Shown: positions 20,467 through 30,720, numbered from the stretch's first letter. The stretch: DNA of 64,000 bases from Bacillus sp. JCM 19034 (GCF_001310635.1 NZ_BAXR01000012.1:16154-80153), one strand, 5' to 3'. Notes: generated by a model not told the origin, from the sequence alone. Numbers and translations: made by a program.

Positions 20467-21666
20467 TCAAGTCTTCTGTTTACTATAAATCTGGATTAGC
20501 CAAATGAATCCTAGTAGCAGGAGTAAGCTTGCTGCAAGAATATAAACCATTGATAACGGATTAAACTCCAACAAATAAAAGGCTACTAACGGTCCAAGAG
20601 CTGCTCCAATGTCAACAGCAATTGTATGTGCTGTGATTACCTTCACTCGGTGTGTTTGCGATGCTACCCCAGTTGCTAACGTATCTGTTATTGTCACAAA
20701 GCACGTTGATATAAATTGGAATAGAAGTAAAAGAACGAGTAATAGTAGCAGAGATTGTACATGGCCAAGTAGAAATAGCAAGATGCTGCCTATAAATAAA
20801 GGAATAAGCAGAATTTGTATTTTAGACGTTGACTGATCTAAACACTTTCCAATCCACGGTGCCACAAAGGGATCCCATCCCCACCGAATAGCTTGTATGA
20901 CACCGGCCAATGTAGCCGCTCCTATCGTTACTTGTGCATAAGACCAGTCTGCTAGATAGCTTCTTTCAATTAGTGGACTTAATGTCGATGAAAACAAGCC
21001 AAATACAATGAATCCCATAGCTAGACTTGTTGTCAAAACAAGTGCTACACGTGATGTAAACCAGCTTGTACCCCCTTGGGTTTGTTTCTCTTCGATTGGC
21101 TCAGCAGCTTTGACCGGAACTAGTAGCCATACAAACGGAAAGGCGATTGCCGATAAGAGAGCAAACATACTTGTTACAAACGTAACTGACGTAATATCGA
21201 CAAGGATCCCGCCCGCTAGCATGCCAACTAAGCCACCAATCCCCCACAGTCCATTATATAAACCGACAAACCTTCCTCTATTGTTATCATTCGCTGCTTC
21301 AATGACAGTTAAATAGCCGCCAAGACGAAGTAACGACCAAGCTACGCCCCATAATGAACGCATGAGGAAGAGAAGCCAAAAGTCATGGATGATGCCATAT
21401 GACATTGTCGTCAAAGCAGCTAATCCTACCGCAATCAACACCCCAGTCCGTAGCTGAAAATGTTTATAAAATAGCCCGACTAACGGGTTTAAAGGAAGAC
21501 GGACAAAGCGATTTACTGACAAAAGGACACCGATTTGCCATAGAGCGGTAAGACCAATATCTCCCCAGTATAAAGGAAGAACGATAAAGAGCATCGAATC
21601 GCCCATAACCGCCACTGCTGTTAGTAATGCAATTCCTATAACCTGTTTTTTTGGTGTGATCTTCAT
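20467..21666 (-). CDS. MFS transporter
   Basis: A 399-residue major facilitator with 12 predicted membrane segments. The loop 2-3 region is NRFVRLPLNPLVGLFYKHF and the loop 8-9 region is also present. ATG 21664-21666 overlaps the stop of the HAM1-like gene by four bases (ATGA), so the two are translated together. The pair is divergent from an SgrR-like regulator. In enteric bacteria SgrR controls the sugar efflux pump SetA, so a metabolite or sugar-phosphate efflux role is a reasonable inference, but the substrate is not readable. Confidence 0.82.
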   Translation of the reverse strand: MKITPKKQVIGIALLTAVAVMGDSMLFIVLPLYWGDIGLTALWQIGVLLSVNRFVRLPLNPLVGLFYKHFQLRTGVLIAVGLAALTTMSYGIIHDFWLLFLMRSLWGVAWSLLRLGGYLTVIEAANDNNRGRFVGLYNGLWGIGGLVGMLAGGILVDITSVTFVTSMFALLSAIAFPFVWLLVPVKAAEPIEEKQTQGGTSWFTSRVALVLTTSLAMGFIVFGLFSSTLSPLIERSYLADWSYAQVTIGAATLAGVIQAIRWGWDPFVAPWIGKCLDQSTSKIQILLIPLFIGSILLFLLGHVQSLLLLLVLLLLFQFISTCFVTITDTLATGVASQTHRVKVITAHTIAVDIGAALGPLVAFYLLEFNPLSMVYILAASLLLLLGFIWLIQIYSKQKT

Positions 21667-22250
21667 TGGTTAGCCAACCAATCATGTATTGCTAGATTGG
21701 CCTGAAATAATGCCTGTCTATGGTGATCAAACACCAGATAATCCTTACTTGGCTGCTCAGCTAGTACAAGGCTATTACTGAGTAAGAAAATACCTCCATA
21801 CCCATACCCTTCCTCTTCTAGCCTTTTTGTTGATATCCATCCATGCATAACCCCCTCACAAACAACCTGCGTTCCATCAGGAAATGATACAACAATCGCA
21901 CTGTGGAAAACAGCCTTTCGTTTACTAAGGGGAACTCCTTGTAATAACTCTATGATCTTTTTCGCACGATCATCATCTGTACCTTTTAAAAATCGAGCTG
22001 TCTTTACACCAGGAAATCCATCTAACGCTTCAACCGATAGTCCAGAATCCTCCCCAACAATAATCGATGTTGAATCGCCTCGCCTAATGGCCTCCACCTT
22101 CAAACGAGCATTTCCTCTAAATGTTGGTTCTGTTTCATCGATGTCCTCTATTTGGTTTGAGATTGCTGTTATAGGTAAACCAGTCCGTAGTAACCCTCTT
22201 TCCATCCATTCTCGTTTCACCTTGTTCCATGTTGCTATAACTACGTTCAT
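21663..22250 (-). CDS. HAM1/RdgB-like non-canonical purine NTP pyrophosphatase
   Basis: A 195-residue Ham1-fold protein from ATG 22250 (MNVVIATWNK), which has a strong AGGAGGGA site; the longer reading has none. Family marks: the T/SxNxxK-like start (ATWNKVKR), EDSGLSVEALDGFPGVKTARF with the catalytic acidic residues, and a degenerate C-terminal KxxxSHR-like region (FDHHRQALFQ). The housekeeping RdgB is normally in another neighbourhood, so this is likely a paralogue tied to the MFS pump it overlaps. The reduced C-terminal motif hints at an altered substrate. Confidence 0.78.
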   Translation of the reverse strand: MNVVIATWNKVKREWMERGLLRTGLPITAISNQIEDIDETEPTFRGNARLKVEAIRRGDSTSIIVGEDSGLSVEALDGFPGVKTARFLKGTDDDRAKKIIELLQGVPLSKRKAVFHSAIVVSFPDGTQVVCEGVMHGWISTKRLEEEGYGYGGIFLLSNSLVLAEQPSKDYLVFDHHRQALFQANLAIHDWLANQ

Positions 22251-22347
22251 CTGAACATCCCTCCTATCTCTATTGTAGTTTTCTAAAGGAGGAAAAAAAG
22301 TGTACAATAAAATAGAATCTTTTCCCCTTTTAAGGCAGGTGATATAA

Positions 22348-24102
22348 ATGAAGGTGATTGATCATTATCATGTGTTAACGCAATCTCTAAAAGAAACGAA
22401 CAAACCGATCCAAATTACACTTAAGCAGCTCTCAACGATTCTTCACTGTTCTATTCGAAATACAAAGATAATTTTAGCTAAAATGCAAACGCTAGGCTGG
22501 ATTACTTGGCTCCCAGGGAGAGGCCGTGGAAATTATTCAACTATTTCACTAGATGCGGAGTTTGACTCGCTAGTTTTAGAGGAGGCGAGAAAATTATCAT
22601 CCATTGATGATTCGATTGCATTCATTCAACAATACCAGCTAGCAGACGACGTACAACGGAACTTTATTTACTCGTTATTTTCAAATTTACAGCAAGGGGA
22701 AGAAACAAAGAACAGAGGAGAAAAAGATCGTCTTCTCTTTCCTTCTTATCGCCCCTTAGTGTTTCTTGATCCCTTTTATGTGAATCGTCGCTCAGAAAAC
22801 CATGTGATGCGGCACATTTATAGCCAGTTAGTGGCCTATGATGAGGATAAGAAGTCTCACGAACCACATTTAGCTCATCACTATTGTCATCGTAACTTTA
22901 CAGAGTGGACATTTTATTTACGAAAAGGGGTTACGTTTCATAATGGGAAAGAATTGACTGCATCTGATGTCTGTTACAGCTTTCTTAGACATAAACATTC
23001 CAGGTCAGCGTATTACTGGATTACTCATTGGATCGAGAATATCGCTAGTCTTGACCGATATACAGTACGATTCAACCTAAAAAAACCAGTTCCTCTCTTT
23101 CTTGATCTCGTCGCATCATTAGGTGGAAGCATCGTACCAGAAGGTTTTATGAATCAATCCGTTGGAACTGGTCCTTTTCAAGTACAGGAACAGTCAAACC
23201 ACAAACTAACATTAGTTAATTTTTCAAATTATTTTTACCTGCGTCCCTTACTTGATGAGGTAACGATGTATTTTTTTCCTACTCTTTATGATAATCAACG
23301 TGGCACTCATTTCTCGGAATCTGTTAATTTCTATCATTATCCATATTCCGGTCCAAAAGCTGCCCAATTTAATCAGGATTCTGTGATCGATAAAGGAAGT
23401 AAGCTATTAACACTCAATATGAATAGAGAACGAATGAAAGATCCCTACTTACGGAAAGCGATCTACCTTGCATTAGATCCAGAACAATTAATAAAAGACT
23501 TAAATGGGAATCGATTTATACCTGCATCAAGGATGGATTCAAATTTGGAGAAGCTAGGCGATAAAAAGCTCAATAGAAATAAAGCCTCAGACTATTTAAA
23601 GCAAAGTCGATACAACGGAGAAACACTAGCCCTATATAGCTATACAGGAGCAGGAAATGAATTAGACGGAAAATGGATTCAAAAAAAGCTAGAGGAGTTA
23701 GGAATTTATTGCAGCCTACACATATATCCATACGAACAATTACAGCAGCTACCACTAAAAGAGCAATCTGATTTCCTACTTGGCGAACAACTCGCGGACG
23801 AAAGCAAAATCTACACTTATCTTTCTTCTTTAATTGGCAGTCACAGCCTTGCTTCCTATCATATGACAGATAATGTGAAGAAACAAATTGAAACATCATT
23901 TTTAGAAGCACGAAAAACAGAGGAGTGTATTGAGTCTTTCCAGTATATTGAGAAAAATTTAAGTCAGTCACATCATCTTATTTACTTATACCGGCTACAA
24001 CAATTTGCTATTCACGAAGACCGCCTAGAGAATATCCATCTGAATGTGTTAGGATGGGTTGATTATACGAAGCTTTGGTATAGGGGCACTTTTGAAATAT
24101 AA
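22348..24102 (+). CDS. SgrR-family transcriptional regulator with solute-binding domain
   Basis: A 584-residue two-part protein. The N-terminal 110 residues form a winged-helix DNA-binding domain of the SgrR_N type (LKQLSTILHCSIRNTKIILAKMQTLGWITWLPGRGRGNYS). The remainder is an SBP_bac_5 (oligopeptide-binding-like) domain without a signal peptide (WTFYLRKGVTFHNGKELTASDV). It is therefore a cytoplasmic regulator sensing a small molecule with a binding-protein fold. A 97-base gap separates it from the divergent HAM1-like/MFS pair. A GGCAGGTGAT site precedes ATG 22348, and a terminator follows. Confidence 0.85.
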   Translation: MKVIDHYHVLTQSLKETNKPIQITLKQLSTILHCSIRNTKIILAKMQTLGWITWLPGRGRGNYSTISLDAEFDSLVLEEARKLSSIDDSIAFIQQYQLADDVQRNFIYSLFSNLQQGEETKNRGEKDRLLFPSYRPLVFLDPFYVNRRSENHVMRHIYSQLVAYDEDKKSHEPHLAHHYCHRNFTEWTFYLRKGVTFHNGKELTASDVCYSFLRHKHSRSAYYWITHWIENIASLDRYTVRFNLKKPVPLFLDLVASLGGSIVPEGFMNQSVGTGPFQVQEQSNHKLTLVNFSNYFYLRPLLDEVTMYFFPTLYDNQRGTHFSESVNFYHYPYSGPKAAQFNQDSVIDKGSKLLTLNMNRERMKDPYLRKAIYLALDPEQLIKDLNGNRFIPASRMDSNLEKLGDKKLNRNKASDYLKQSRYNGETLALYSYTGAGNELDGKWIQKKLEELGIYCSLHIYPYEQLQQLPLKEQSDFLLGEQLADESKIYTYLSSLIGSHSLASYHMTDNVKKQIETSFLEARKTEECIESFQYIEKNLSQSHHLIYLYRLQQFAIHEDRLENIHLNVLGWVDYTKLWYRGTFEI

Positions 24103-24145
24103 GGGGATAGGACATGAGGTAAAACTCTCACTTTATTGTTATATA

Positions 24146-24186
24146 AAGGTCTCGCTCGTGTTCTTGGACAATGCAAGACCTTTTTT
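24146..24186 (+). terminator. Rho-independent terminator of the SgrR-like gene
   Basis: Stem AAGGTCT (24146-24152) with AGACCTT (24176-24182), followed by a T run. Confidence 0.65.
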
Positions 24187-24264
24187 AGTGTGTTTAACAA
24201 CATACCAAAATCCTTTGTTAAATGAAGATGCCATTTTAAGCGAATAACTCCTAATTTAAATATT

Positions 24265-24957
24265 TTAAATAATGTCAACCTTCTCAATATCTTTAATAGA
24301 CATATATGCGATAATGAGTCCAATAACTGCAAGAGCTGCTGGAATTGCTATAACATTAAATAAGGAAAATCCATTAAAGTTCGATCCTATTATACTAACT
24401 AGTAAAATCGTTGTTACAATTGTTGCCGGTACAGATTTTCTAATCATACCGAAGTAAAGTGGAATTAATCCTAGTCCTGCAGAAGATAATGCACTAAATA
24501 GTACCGTTACCACTTGCTCCGAAATAAACTTCATCGTTAGTGTGTCTGTAATGAAATGAGCAAAAGAATTTATTCCGTAAAAGGTAGCACTTATTATAAA
24601 GTTAGATAAAACAATGGCTAAAAACGTAAAGCTCGAAACGATGATAAGTTTAGCTAGGATGAACTTATGTCTCTTTATGGGATACATAAACATGAGATGC
24701 ATTGTTTTATTTTTATATTCGTCAATGATCAACTCTGCAATGAGAACCCCAGAAAACACAATAAATGTTGTTCTTACCATCGTATCGATCAGCATGAACA
24801 TCATTTCATAATTGTTAAAATAAGCATCGCCTTCTATCCTATCTATAATGGGTAAAAGACACGCTAATACGATTATAATGATATTTGCGATACACGCAGC
24901 TTTGACATAGCCAAACATTTTATGTTTTTTCATTTCTAATTTGAGTAATTTAAGCAA
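24265..24957 (-). CDS. ABC-2 family transporter permease
   Basis: Permease of about 230 residues with six membrane segments, which partners the ATPase directly upstream. The start is taken as TTG 24957, because the GGAGGTGA ribosome site lies inside the longer reading from ATG 24972. The protein then begins MLKLLKLEMKKHKMFGYVK. Together with the two-component system upstream it resembles bacitracin/lantibiotic-type detoxification (BcrAB-like) modules. The substrate is unknown. Confidence 0.85.
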   Translation of the reverse strand: MLKLLKLEMKKHKMFGYVKAACIANIIIIVLACLLPIIDRIEGDAYFNNYEMMFMLIDTMVRTTFIVFSGVLIAELIIDEYKNKTMHLMFMYPIKRHKFILAKLIIVSSFTFLAIVLSNFIISATFYGINSFAHFITDTLTMKFISEQVVTVLFSALSSAGLGLIPLYFGMIRKSVPATIVTTILLVSIIGSNFNGFSLFNVIAIPAALAVIGLIIAYMSIKDIEKVDII

Positions 24958-24996
24958 TTTTGTCACCTCCATTAATTAAGGTTAAGAAGTAATCTT

Positions 24997-25872
24997 CTAA
25001 AGAATGTTTTTCACATTAATCGAGTTAATGGAAACGTTCTGTAAAATCAATGATTTTGAAACTTCATTTTGAGAAATTTGTGTTTCATATATTCTAATAA
25101 TCGATTGGTCAATAATTTTGTAGTTTGAAATATTCAAGGAATCCTCTAAAACTAGGGCTGCTTTCTTACTATCGTTCGTACCAATTTCAATATAATTCGT
25201 ATTTTTGTTTCTAATGTCCTCCATAGATACTTCTTCAACTAATCGCCCTTCACTAATAACACCAACCGTATCCGCAATCAATTCTATTTCTCCAAGGATA
25301 TGACTTGATATAAGTAACGTTATTCCGTATTCTTTTGATAGCATTTGAAATAGGCTCCGTAACTCCTTGATACCAACAGGATCTAGTCCGTTTATCGGCT
25401 CATCAAGTATAAGTAGCTCAGGCTTAGTTATGATTGCTCTAGCAATCCCTAGCCTTTGCTTCATTCCGAGAGAAAAATCTTTTACTGCCCTATTATCAAC
25501 ATTTTTTAAATTTACTAAATCTAATGCCTGATCAATTGCTTTTTTATCATAATAGCCCATATACTCACAATGTAAATCTAAATTCTCTTTTGCGGTAAGC
25601 TTATCGTAAAACACAGGGTACTCAATAATACAACCAATTCGTTTCAACAACTCATATGAATGATTTGTTACTCGCTGACCAAACATATTGATTTCGCCAC
25701 TTGTAGGCTTTACTAAATTCATGAGCATTTTCATAACCGTTGTTTTCCCTGCTCCATTTGGACCAAGAAACCCATAAATTTCCCCTTTCTTTACCTTCAT
25801 ATTGACATTTAATACGACTTCCTTTCCTTGAAATGCTTTTGTTAAGTGATTCGTTTGTAAAATGTATGTCAT
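24997..25872 (-). CDS. BcrA-like ABC transporter ATPase
   Basis: A 291-residue ATPase with Walker A GPNGAGKTT, signature SLGMKQR, Walker B LLILDEPINGLDP and switch His ISSH. The C-terminal extension of about 80 residues is typical of the BcrA/CcmA-like peptide-antibiotic exporters. ATG 25872 has a GAGAGGAG site. It lies between the sensor kinase and the permease on the same strand; the 100-base gap to the kinase gene may hold a separate promoter. Confidence 0.9.
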   Translation of the reverse strand: MTYILQTNHLTKAFQGKEVVLNVNMKVKKGEIYGFLGPNGAGKTTVMKMLMNLVKPTSGEINMFGQRVTNHSYELLKRIGCIIEYPVFYDKLTAKENLDLHCEYMGYYDKKAIDQALDLVNLKNVDNRAVKDFSLGMKQRLGIARAIITKPELLILDEPINGLDPVGIKELRSLFQMLSKEYGITLLISSHILGEIELIADTVGVISEGRLVEEVSMEDIRNKNTNYIEIGTNDSKKAALVLEDSLNISNYKIIDQSIIRIYETQISQNEVSKSLILQNVSINSINVKNIL

Positions 25873-25971
25873 CTGATAACTCCTCTCTATTTTTCATATC
25901 TTCATGTTACTGAGGAGAACTTTCTTTTTTATTAATCAATTCTTACTTATTTCTTACGTTTTTTATTTAAA

Positions 25972-26907
25972 TTAGTATGTAACTCGTTTAAGTTTAATCG
26001 TGAACATTGTTTTCTCAAACGGAATACTGGAGAGTGAAATTTCGCCACCTATTTCTTCTACTAATCGTTTGGTAATAGTCAACCCTAACCCGCTTCCTTG
26101 ATATTGTTTATTTCTGGAGTCCTCAAGTGTATACATTCTATCAAATACTCGATCCTTATGACTGGCTTGAATGCCCTTTCCTCGATCCCAAATGTCAATG
26201 AAGATCGCTTCCTCATCGTATCGAACTTCAATACCAATGATGTTACCATCACTTCCATATCGAATGGCATTTGAAATAAGATTCTGTAAAATCCTATCAA
26301 TCGCTGTTTCATTAGCAAATATGTAAAGTGGTTGGTCAGGTATAGAAACATCTACATCAAATCCTTTTGATGTTAACATATCATAAAAGGATAAGATGTT
26401 ATTTCTACAAATTTCATTTATATCAAGACGGCAAATATGCATGTCCCTATCACCAGATTCTAATTTTGCTAAATCAAAAAATTTATTAATTAAATTCAAC
26501 ACTTCCTGTGATTTACGATTTACTTTCTCAAGCAGAGCTTTTCTTTCATTGTCAGATAGGCTTGAATCTTCCAGTACAATCTCAATACAGCCTAACACAA
26601 CAGTTAAAGGCGTTTTAAGATCGTGCGAAATATTTGACAGCATTTTACGCATGGCTATCTCCGTTTTATTATAATTAGCAACAACCTTTTGATTATGTTC
26701 CAATAGACGATTCATCTCAATTAATAAAAGCTTCAAATTTGCATCATCTGTTTGTATAATCAGCTTTTCATCCGTTTTTTCTGTAAGAATTTGACTTAGC
26801 TTCTCTCGAACATATTGAAGGTCTGCTTGTTTTTTTCGAGCAGCTTTCACCTGTAGTAAAACGACTGTAAGTAAAATAAAAATAATGGAACCTAATAAAA
26901 TATTCAT
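25972..26907 (-). CDS. sensor histidine kinase
   Basis: Kinase of 311 residues from ATG 26907 (MNILLGSII), which directly follows the response regulator stop; the longer ORF reading overlaps the regulator without need. There is one N-terminal membrane segment and no extracytoplasmic domain. It then has a coiled linker, HisKA with the phospho-acceptor H in SNISHDLKTPL, and HATPase_c with N-box LQNLISNAIRYG, G1 WDRGKGI and G2 GSGLGLTI. The minimal sensing part suggests that the stimulus is detected through a membrane partner, as in BceS- or BcrS-type systems linked to ABC exporters. Confidence 0.92.
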   Translation of the reverse strand: MNILLGSIIFILLTVVLLQVKAARKKQADLQYVREKLSQILTEKTDEKLIIQTDDANLKLLLIEMNRLLEHNQKVVANYNKTEIAMRKMLSNISHDLKTPLTVVLGCIEIVLEDSSLSDNERKALLEKVNRKSQEVLNLINKFFDLAKLESGDRDMHICRLDINEICRNNILSFYDMLTSKGFDVDVSIPDQPLYIFANETAIDRILQNLISNAIRYGSDGNIIGIEVRYDEEAIFIDIWDRGKGIQASHKDRVFDRMYTLEDSRNKQYQGSGLGLTITKRLVEEIGGEISLSSIPFEKTMFTIKLKRVTY

Positions 26908-26908
26908 A

Positions 26909-27610
26909 TTAAAATTCTCCAAGCTTATAACCAATGCCCCATATCGTTTTAATGTACTGCGGATTAGAAGGGTCATCTTCAATCTTTTCTCGTAGCCGCC
27001 TCATGTGTACATTAATTACATTCTCATCCCTATAATAATCCTCTTTCCAAACAGATTGATAGATTTGCTCCTTTGTAAATACACGATTTGGTGAACTAAT
27101 AAACATCTTTAAAATGAGAAATTCCTTCGATGTTAGCTTAACATCTCGATTTTCTTTCGTAACTAAATAATTATCTAAATCAACAGTTATCTTACCGATG
27201 TTAATGATCGTTGTTACTTCTTTTTCAACAGATTTGGAGTAGTTTTTAGCTCGTCGAATGGCAGCCTTCACTCTAGCTGTCAATTCAATCATAGAAAAGG
27301 GCTTCGTAATATAATCATCAGCTCCTAAGCCAAGACCTATCGCTTTATCCACCTCACTATCTTTTGCCGACATAATTAAGACAGGAATAACACTCTGTTC
27401 CCTTACGAACTGCAAAAAGTCCATTCCATTCCCCTTGGGCAACATTAGATCTAACAAAATTAAATCAAAGGCCTCAGCAGAAAAGTATTGTAGAGCAGCC
27501 TCGCCATCAAATGCTTGAATCACTTTGAAACCTTCCTTCATCATTTGACTCTTAACCATTTCACTAATTTCTAAATCATCTTCAACTAGCAATATTGAAT
27601 TTGGCATCAT
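26909..27610 (-). CDS. OmpR/PhoB-family response regulator
   Basis: A 233-residue regulator. The receiver domain has acidic pocket E10/D11/D12, phospho-acceptor D54 (LLDLMLPKG) and Lys in TKPF. The C-terminal winged helix (LTSKEFLILKMF, NVINVHMRRLREKI) binds DNA. Two ATG codons are in tandem (27610, 27607) with an AGGGGTGA site. It is first in the operon with the kinase and the ABC-2 exporter, whose genes it presumably activates. Confidence 0.94.
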   Translation of the reverse strand: MMPNSILLVEDDLEISEMVKSQMMKEGFKVIQAFDGEAALQYFSAEAFDLILLDLMLPKGNGMDFLQFVREQSVIPVLIMSAKDSEVDKAIGLGLGADDYITKPFSMIELTARVKAAIRRAKNYSKSVEKEVTTIINIGKITVDLDNYLVTKENRDVKLTSKEFLILKMFISSPNRVFTKEQIYQSVWKEDYYRDENVINVHMRRLREKIEDDPSNPQYIKTIWGIGYKLGEF

Positions 27611-27753
27611 TCTTCACCCCTATTAGAAAACCTAATAAGAATATACTTTCATACTTTTTATCACTTTTGCAAATTTTTTCTATCAATTGTAACTAAGAGG
27701 TAGTACACATTAGTGTTTAAATTTTGAAGATACTGAAAATGAAACAAGAAGAA

Positions 27754-27783
27754 GCGGGTAGAGCCAATTCGGCCATTACCCGC
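27754..27783 (-). terminator. terminator of the rhamnogalacturonan lyase gene
   Basis: Stem GCGGGTA/TACCCGC with an inner GGCC/GGC pairing, 20-50 bases after the lyase stop. The T-rich stretch TTCTTCTTGTTTC follows on the minus strand. Confidence 0.6.
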
Positions 27784-27805
27784 CCTAACGATATTTAATT
27801 AATTC

Positions 27806-30577
27806 TTAATGAATTACTTTAATAGTATCACTACCATAAAGAATTGTTCCATCTGCTAAATAGGCTGTTACTTCTACGTCAATATTACCGTTTAATCCTT
27901 CCATTGCTTGAATGATATCTTGTCTATCAAACTTTGCTTGCAAGCTATTATTCTTTTCCGATACACTTGTTGCCGTAATTGTAGAGTCATTCACTTTCAA
28001 TTGAACATTATCTGTAACACCAACGTTGGCATCTGCTAAATCCATTATCACGTTAAAAGAATTAGCTTTTCCGTTAGATTTAAGATTCAGCGTTTTAGGT
28101 GTCACCTGAACATTCGTCTCTAATTTATCCACATAAATAGATGGCACCGGTGGCTCCTCCATATCATGGCCTATGAAAAAGCTCGGATGAGGTGGCTGAT
28201 TATATGCAACATTTTGCCAAGCAATCGCTGTACGGTATTGTGGATCATGCATTAACGTATAGATTCTATGTTCTGTTACATCTGTTGTCGTATAAATACG
28301 CAACTCCGTATCATCTTCAGAAGGCCAAATCACTTCTTCACGCCAATCCCCGAACAAATCGGCTTGAAGTGCTGGGTTTCCTTTTGTCCAATTATTGGAA
28401 CGAGTACCCTCTGGTACAAAAATCGTTTCTAATTCTTCCTTTTCCCAATTCCATTTATCGATTTTTCCAACCCCAGGTGGATTGTCTTCAGCGTTAAAAT
28501 CGTGGTCTAATAATTCACGTAGTAAATCTCCATCCCACCAAATAGCAAAGTTTAACGACTTTGGTGCATTATTTGTGATTAGTTCACCTTCAACTGAATA
28601 TAGACCACTAAGACCTTCTGAACCATCCCAACTATCCGAAGCCCAAAATTCTGCTCCATCATAACGCGGATCGATGTCCGCTATCATGCCACGTCCAACA
28701 TCTGTTCCTGTATGTTCTCCAGCTAAAATCTCACCAGTTGCTGCATCACGCACTGCAAATCCATATGGAGCACTTGCCCATTCTTGAGTTGCAAAAATCT
28801 CCATACCAGGGCGATTCGGGTTAAATTTACCTACATGGAGTGCGTCCCCATGTCCCAAACCTGTTGTATAAAGTCCGGTACCATCATTATTGACAACCAT
28901 CGCACCATAGACAATTTCATCCTTGCCATCTCCATCAACGTCGGCAATAGATAAGCTATGATTTCCTTGTCCAGCGTATCCTTCATTCCCAGGTTCATCA
29001 CTGTCGAATACCCACCTCTTTGAAAGTTTGCCGTCTCTGAAGTCATAAGCAGCTAATACTGTTCGAGTATAATAACCTCGTGCCATTATCATACTTGGTC
29101 TCTCACCATCCAAATAAGCAACCCCAGCTAGAAAACGATCCACTCGGTTTCCATAGCAATCCCCCCAGTCACAAACATCTCCTCTAGGTGGGTAATAATC
29201 CACACGATCTAATTCCTTGCCAGTTTCACCATCAAAAATACTTAAATATTCTGGTCCTTCTAATATATATCCGCCTTCATTACGGTAATCTGCATTTGCG
29301 TCCCCAATAACAGCTCCTGTTCCATCCACAGTGCCGTCAGCAGTTTTCATCGCAACCTCAGCCTTACCGTCGCCATTAAAGTCATATACCAAAAACTGTG
29401 TATAATGAGCACCAGCTCTAATATTTTTTCCTAAGCCAATTCTCCATAGCAGTGTACCATCAAGTTTATAGGCATCTAGAAAAACTTCATCCGTAAAACC
29501 TGAGTGTGAATTGTCTTTCGCATTATTAGGCTCCCATTTCAATATAATTTCATATTGTCCGTCTCCATCCAAATCGCCAACGCTTGCGTCATTTGCATGA
29601 TATTCAAGTGTTGGTGAAGGAATTAAGGTATCATCTACTTCATGGATTAATTCCCCATCTAGATACGTTTTTATGACCATACCAGATACTTCAACCTTAA
29701 TGTCATACCAGCGATCCAATTCGATCGTACCAGAAACTTGTTCACCAATTGTTGATTTTGCACCTGATGCTGATTTTTCAATGGCATGCTGTGTATTTCC
29801 CCAGCCACCAAGATTTAGCCAATAATAATTTTCAGAATCCTGAACACCAAACAAAATCAACATACCTTCATCTCCGCCAGTTTTCCTGGCACGTAATTCA
29901 AGTGTGTAATTACTCCAATCAACGTCTCCAGCTACTGCACGAATATCCGTATCATTACTAGTTTGCTTGTACACACCGTCTTCTATTACCCATGTTTCAC
30001 TGTTAGTACTCCATACGTCAGAGGAGTCTTCGCTAAAATCATCGGCAAACAATGTTTCCCCGTTGCTAGTGACTTTCACATCATCATACTCTACTTGCGT
30101 AGCCCATGAACCTAATCCGATTTTCCCGGAAATCTCCTCTGGGATATCGATCGGTTCCACTACCGATTCTACTTCTGGTTTTTGCAATGGAATACTCATA
30201 TATTGCTCATTCCATACATCAACAGAATCCGATGGAGAAAGTTCTTTCCCATTCACAATGGCTTGTACAGAATAAGTGGAACTTTCATGACCCTCCTGAT
30301 CGAGAAAGTTAGTACTTGATGTAATAGGAGATGAATTGATTTTTTCGTCATCACGATAAACATTAAAAGAAATATCTTCCGGATCGGTACCTAACATGCG
30401 CCATCCTACATAGATCCCTTCGTCGGTTTTAACCGCAACAACTCCTCGATCCAACTTTTCCATTTGTCTAAGTTGTTTTGTTTCTACTTTTGATCCTTCA
30501 GCCAAGGTAACATTTAATGGGAATAAAGAAACTAACATGACCATTACTGCTATCAATATTGTCATTCTTTTTGCCAT
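27806..30577 (-). CDS. secreted rhamnogalacturonan lyase, PL11 family (YesW-like) with an inserted concanavalin-like domain
   Basis: A 923-residue protein from ATG 30577 (MAKRMTILI), with GTGAGGAAC upstream; the signal peptide spans about residues 1-28. It cleaves rhamnogalacturonan I of pectin outside the cell. An N-terminal fibronectin-like module (MEKLDRGVVAVKTDEG) precedes the eight-blade propeller with repeated DxDGDG calcium sites (VGDLDGDGQYE, YDFNGDGKAE, ADVDGDGKDE) and the hallmark GYYTRTV. B. subtilis YesW has about 620 residues. The extra length is an insert at about residues 160-325 (LFADDFS, W-rich; laminin-G/DUF1080-like) and a C-terminal beta domain. It stands alone, without pectin transport genes nearby, and is probably under carbon catabolite control. 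Confidence 0.92.
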   Translation of the reverse strand: MAKRMTILIAVMVMLVSLFPLNVTLAEGSKVETKQLRQMEKLDRGVVAVKTDEGIYVGWRMLGTDPEDISFNVYRDDEKINSSPITSSTNFLDQEGHESSTYSVQAIVNGKELSPSDSVDVWNEQYMSIPLQKPEVESVVEPIDIPEEISGKIGLGSWATQVEYDDVKVTSNGETLFADDFSEDSSDVWSTNSETWVIEDGVYKQTSNDTDIRAVAGDVDWSNYTLELRARKTGGDEGMLILFGVQDSENYYWLNLGGWGNTQHAIEKSASGAKSTIGEQVSGTIELDRWYDIKVEVSGMVIKTYLDGELIHEVDDTLIPSPTLEYHANDASVGDLDGDGQYEIILKWEPNNAKDNSHSGFTDEVFLDAYKLDGTLLWRIGLGKNIRAGAHYTQFLVYDFNGDGKAEVAMKTADGTVDGTGAVIGDANADYRNEGGYILEGPEYLSIFDGETGKELDRVDYYPPRGDVCDWGDCYGNRVDRFLAGVAYLDGERPSMIMARGYYTRTVLAAYDFRDGKLSKRWVFDSDEPGNEGYAGQGNHSLSIADVDGDGKDEIVYGAMVVNNDGTGLYTTGLGHGDALHVGKFNPNRPGMEIFATQEWASAPYGFAVRDAATGEILAGEHTGTDVGRGMIADIDPRYDGAEFWASDSWDGSEGLSGLYSVEGELITNNAPKSLNFAIWWDGDLLRELLDHDFNAEDNPPGVGKIDKWNWEKEELETIFVPEGTRSNNWTKGNPALQADLFGDWREEVIWPSEDDTELRIYTTTDVTEHRIYTLMHDPQYRTAIAWQNVAYNQPPHPSFFIGHDMEEPPVPSIYVDKLETNVQVTPKTLNLKSNGKANSFNVIMDLADANVGVTDNVQLKVNDSTITATSVSEKNNSLQAKFDRQDIIQAMEGLNGNIDVEVTAYLADGTILYGSDTIKVIH

Positions 30578-30720
30578 AATCAAGTTCCTCACTTTCGAAT
30601 AATTTTTAGAAACTTATCCAATGACGCTTCTCCTCCTATTCATAACCTCCCAATCTAGGAAAAAACGATTTTAGAAATCAATCCTTTGATGCATAACATA
30701 TCACTTATTAACAGCCTCAA

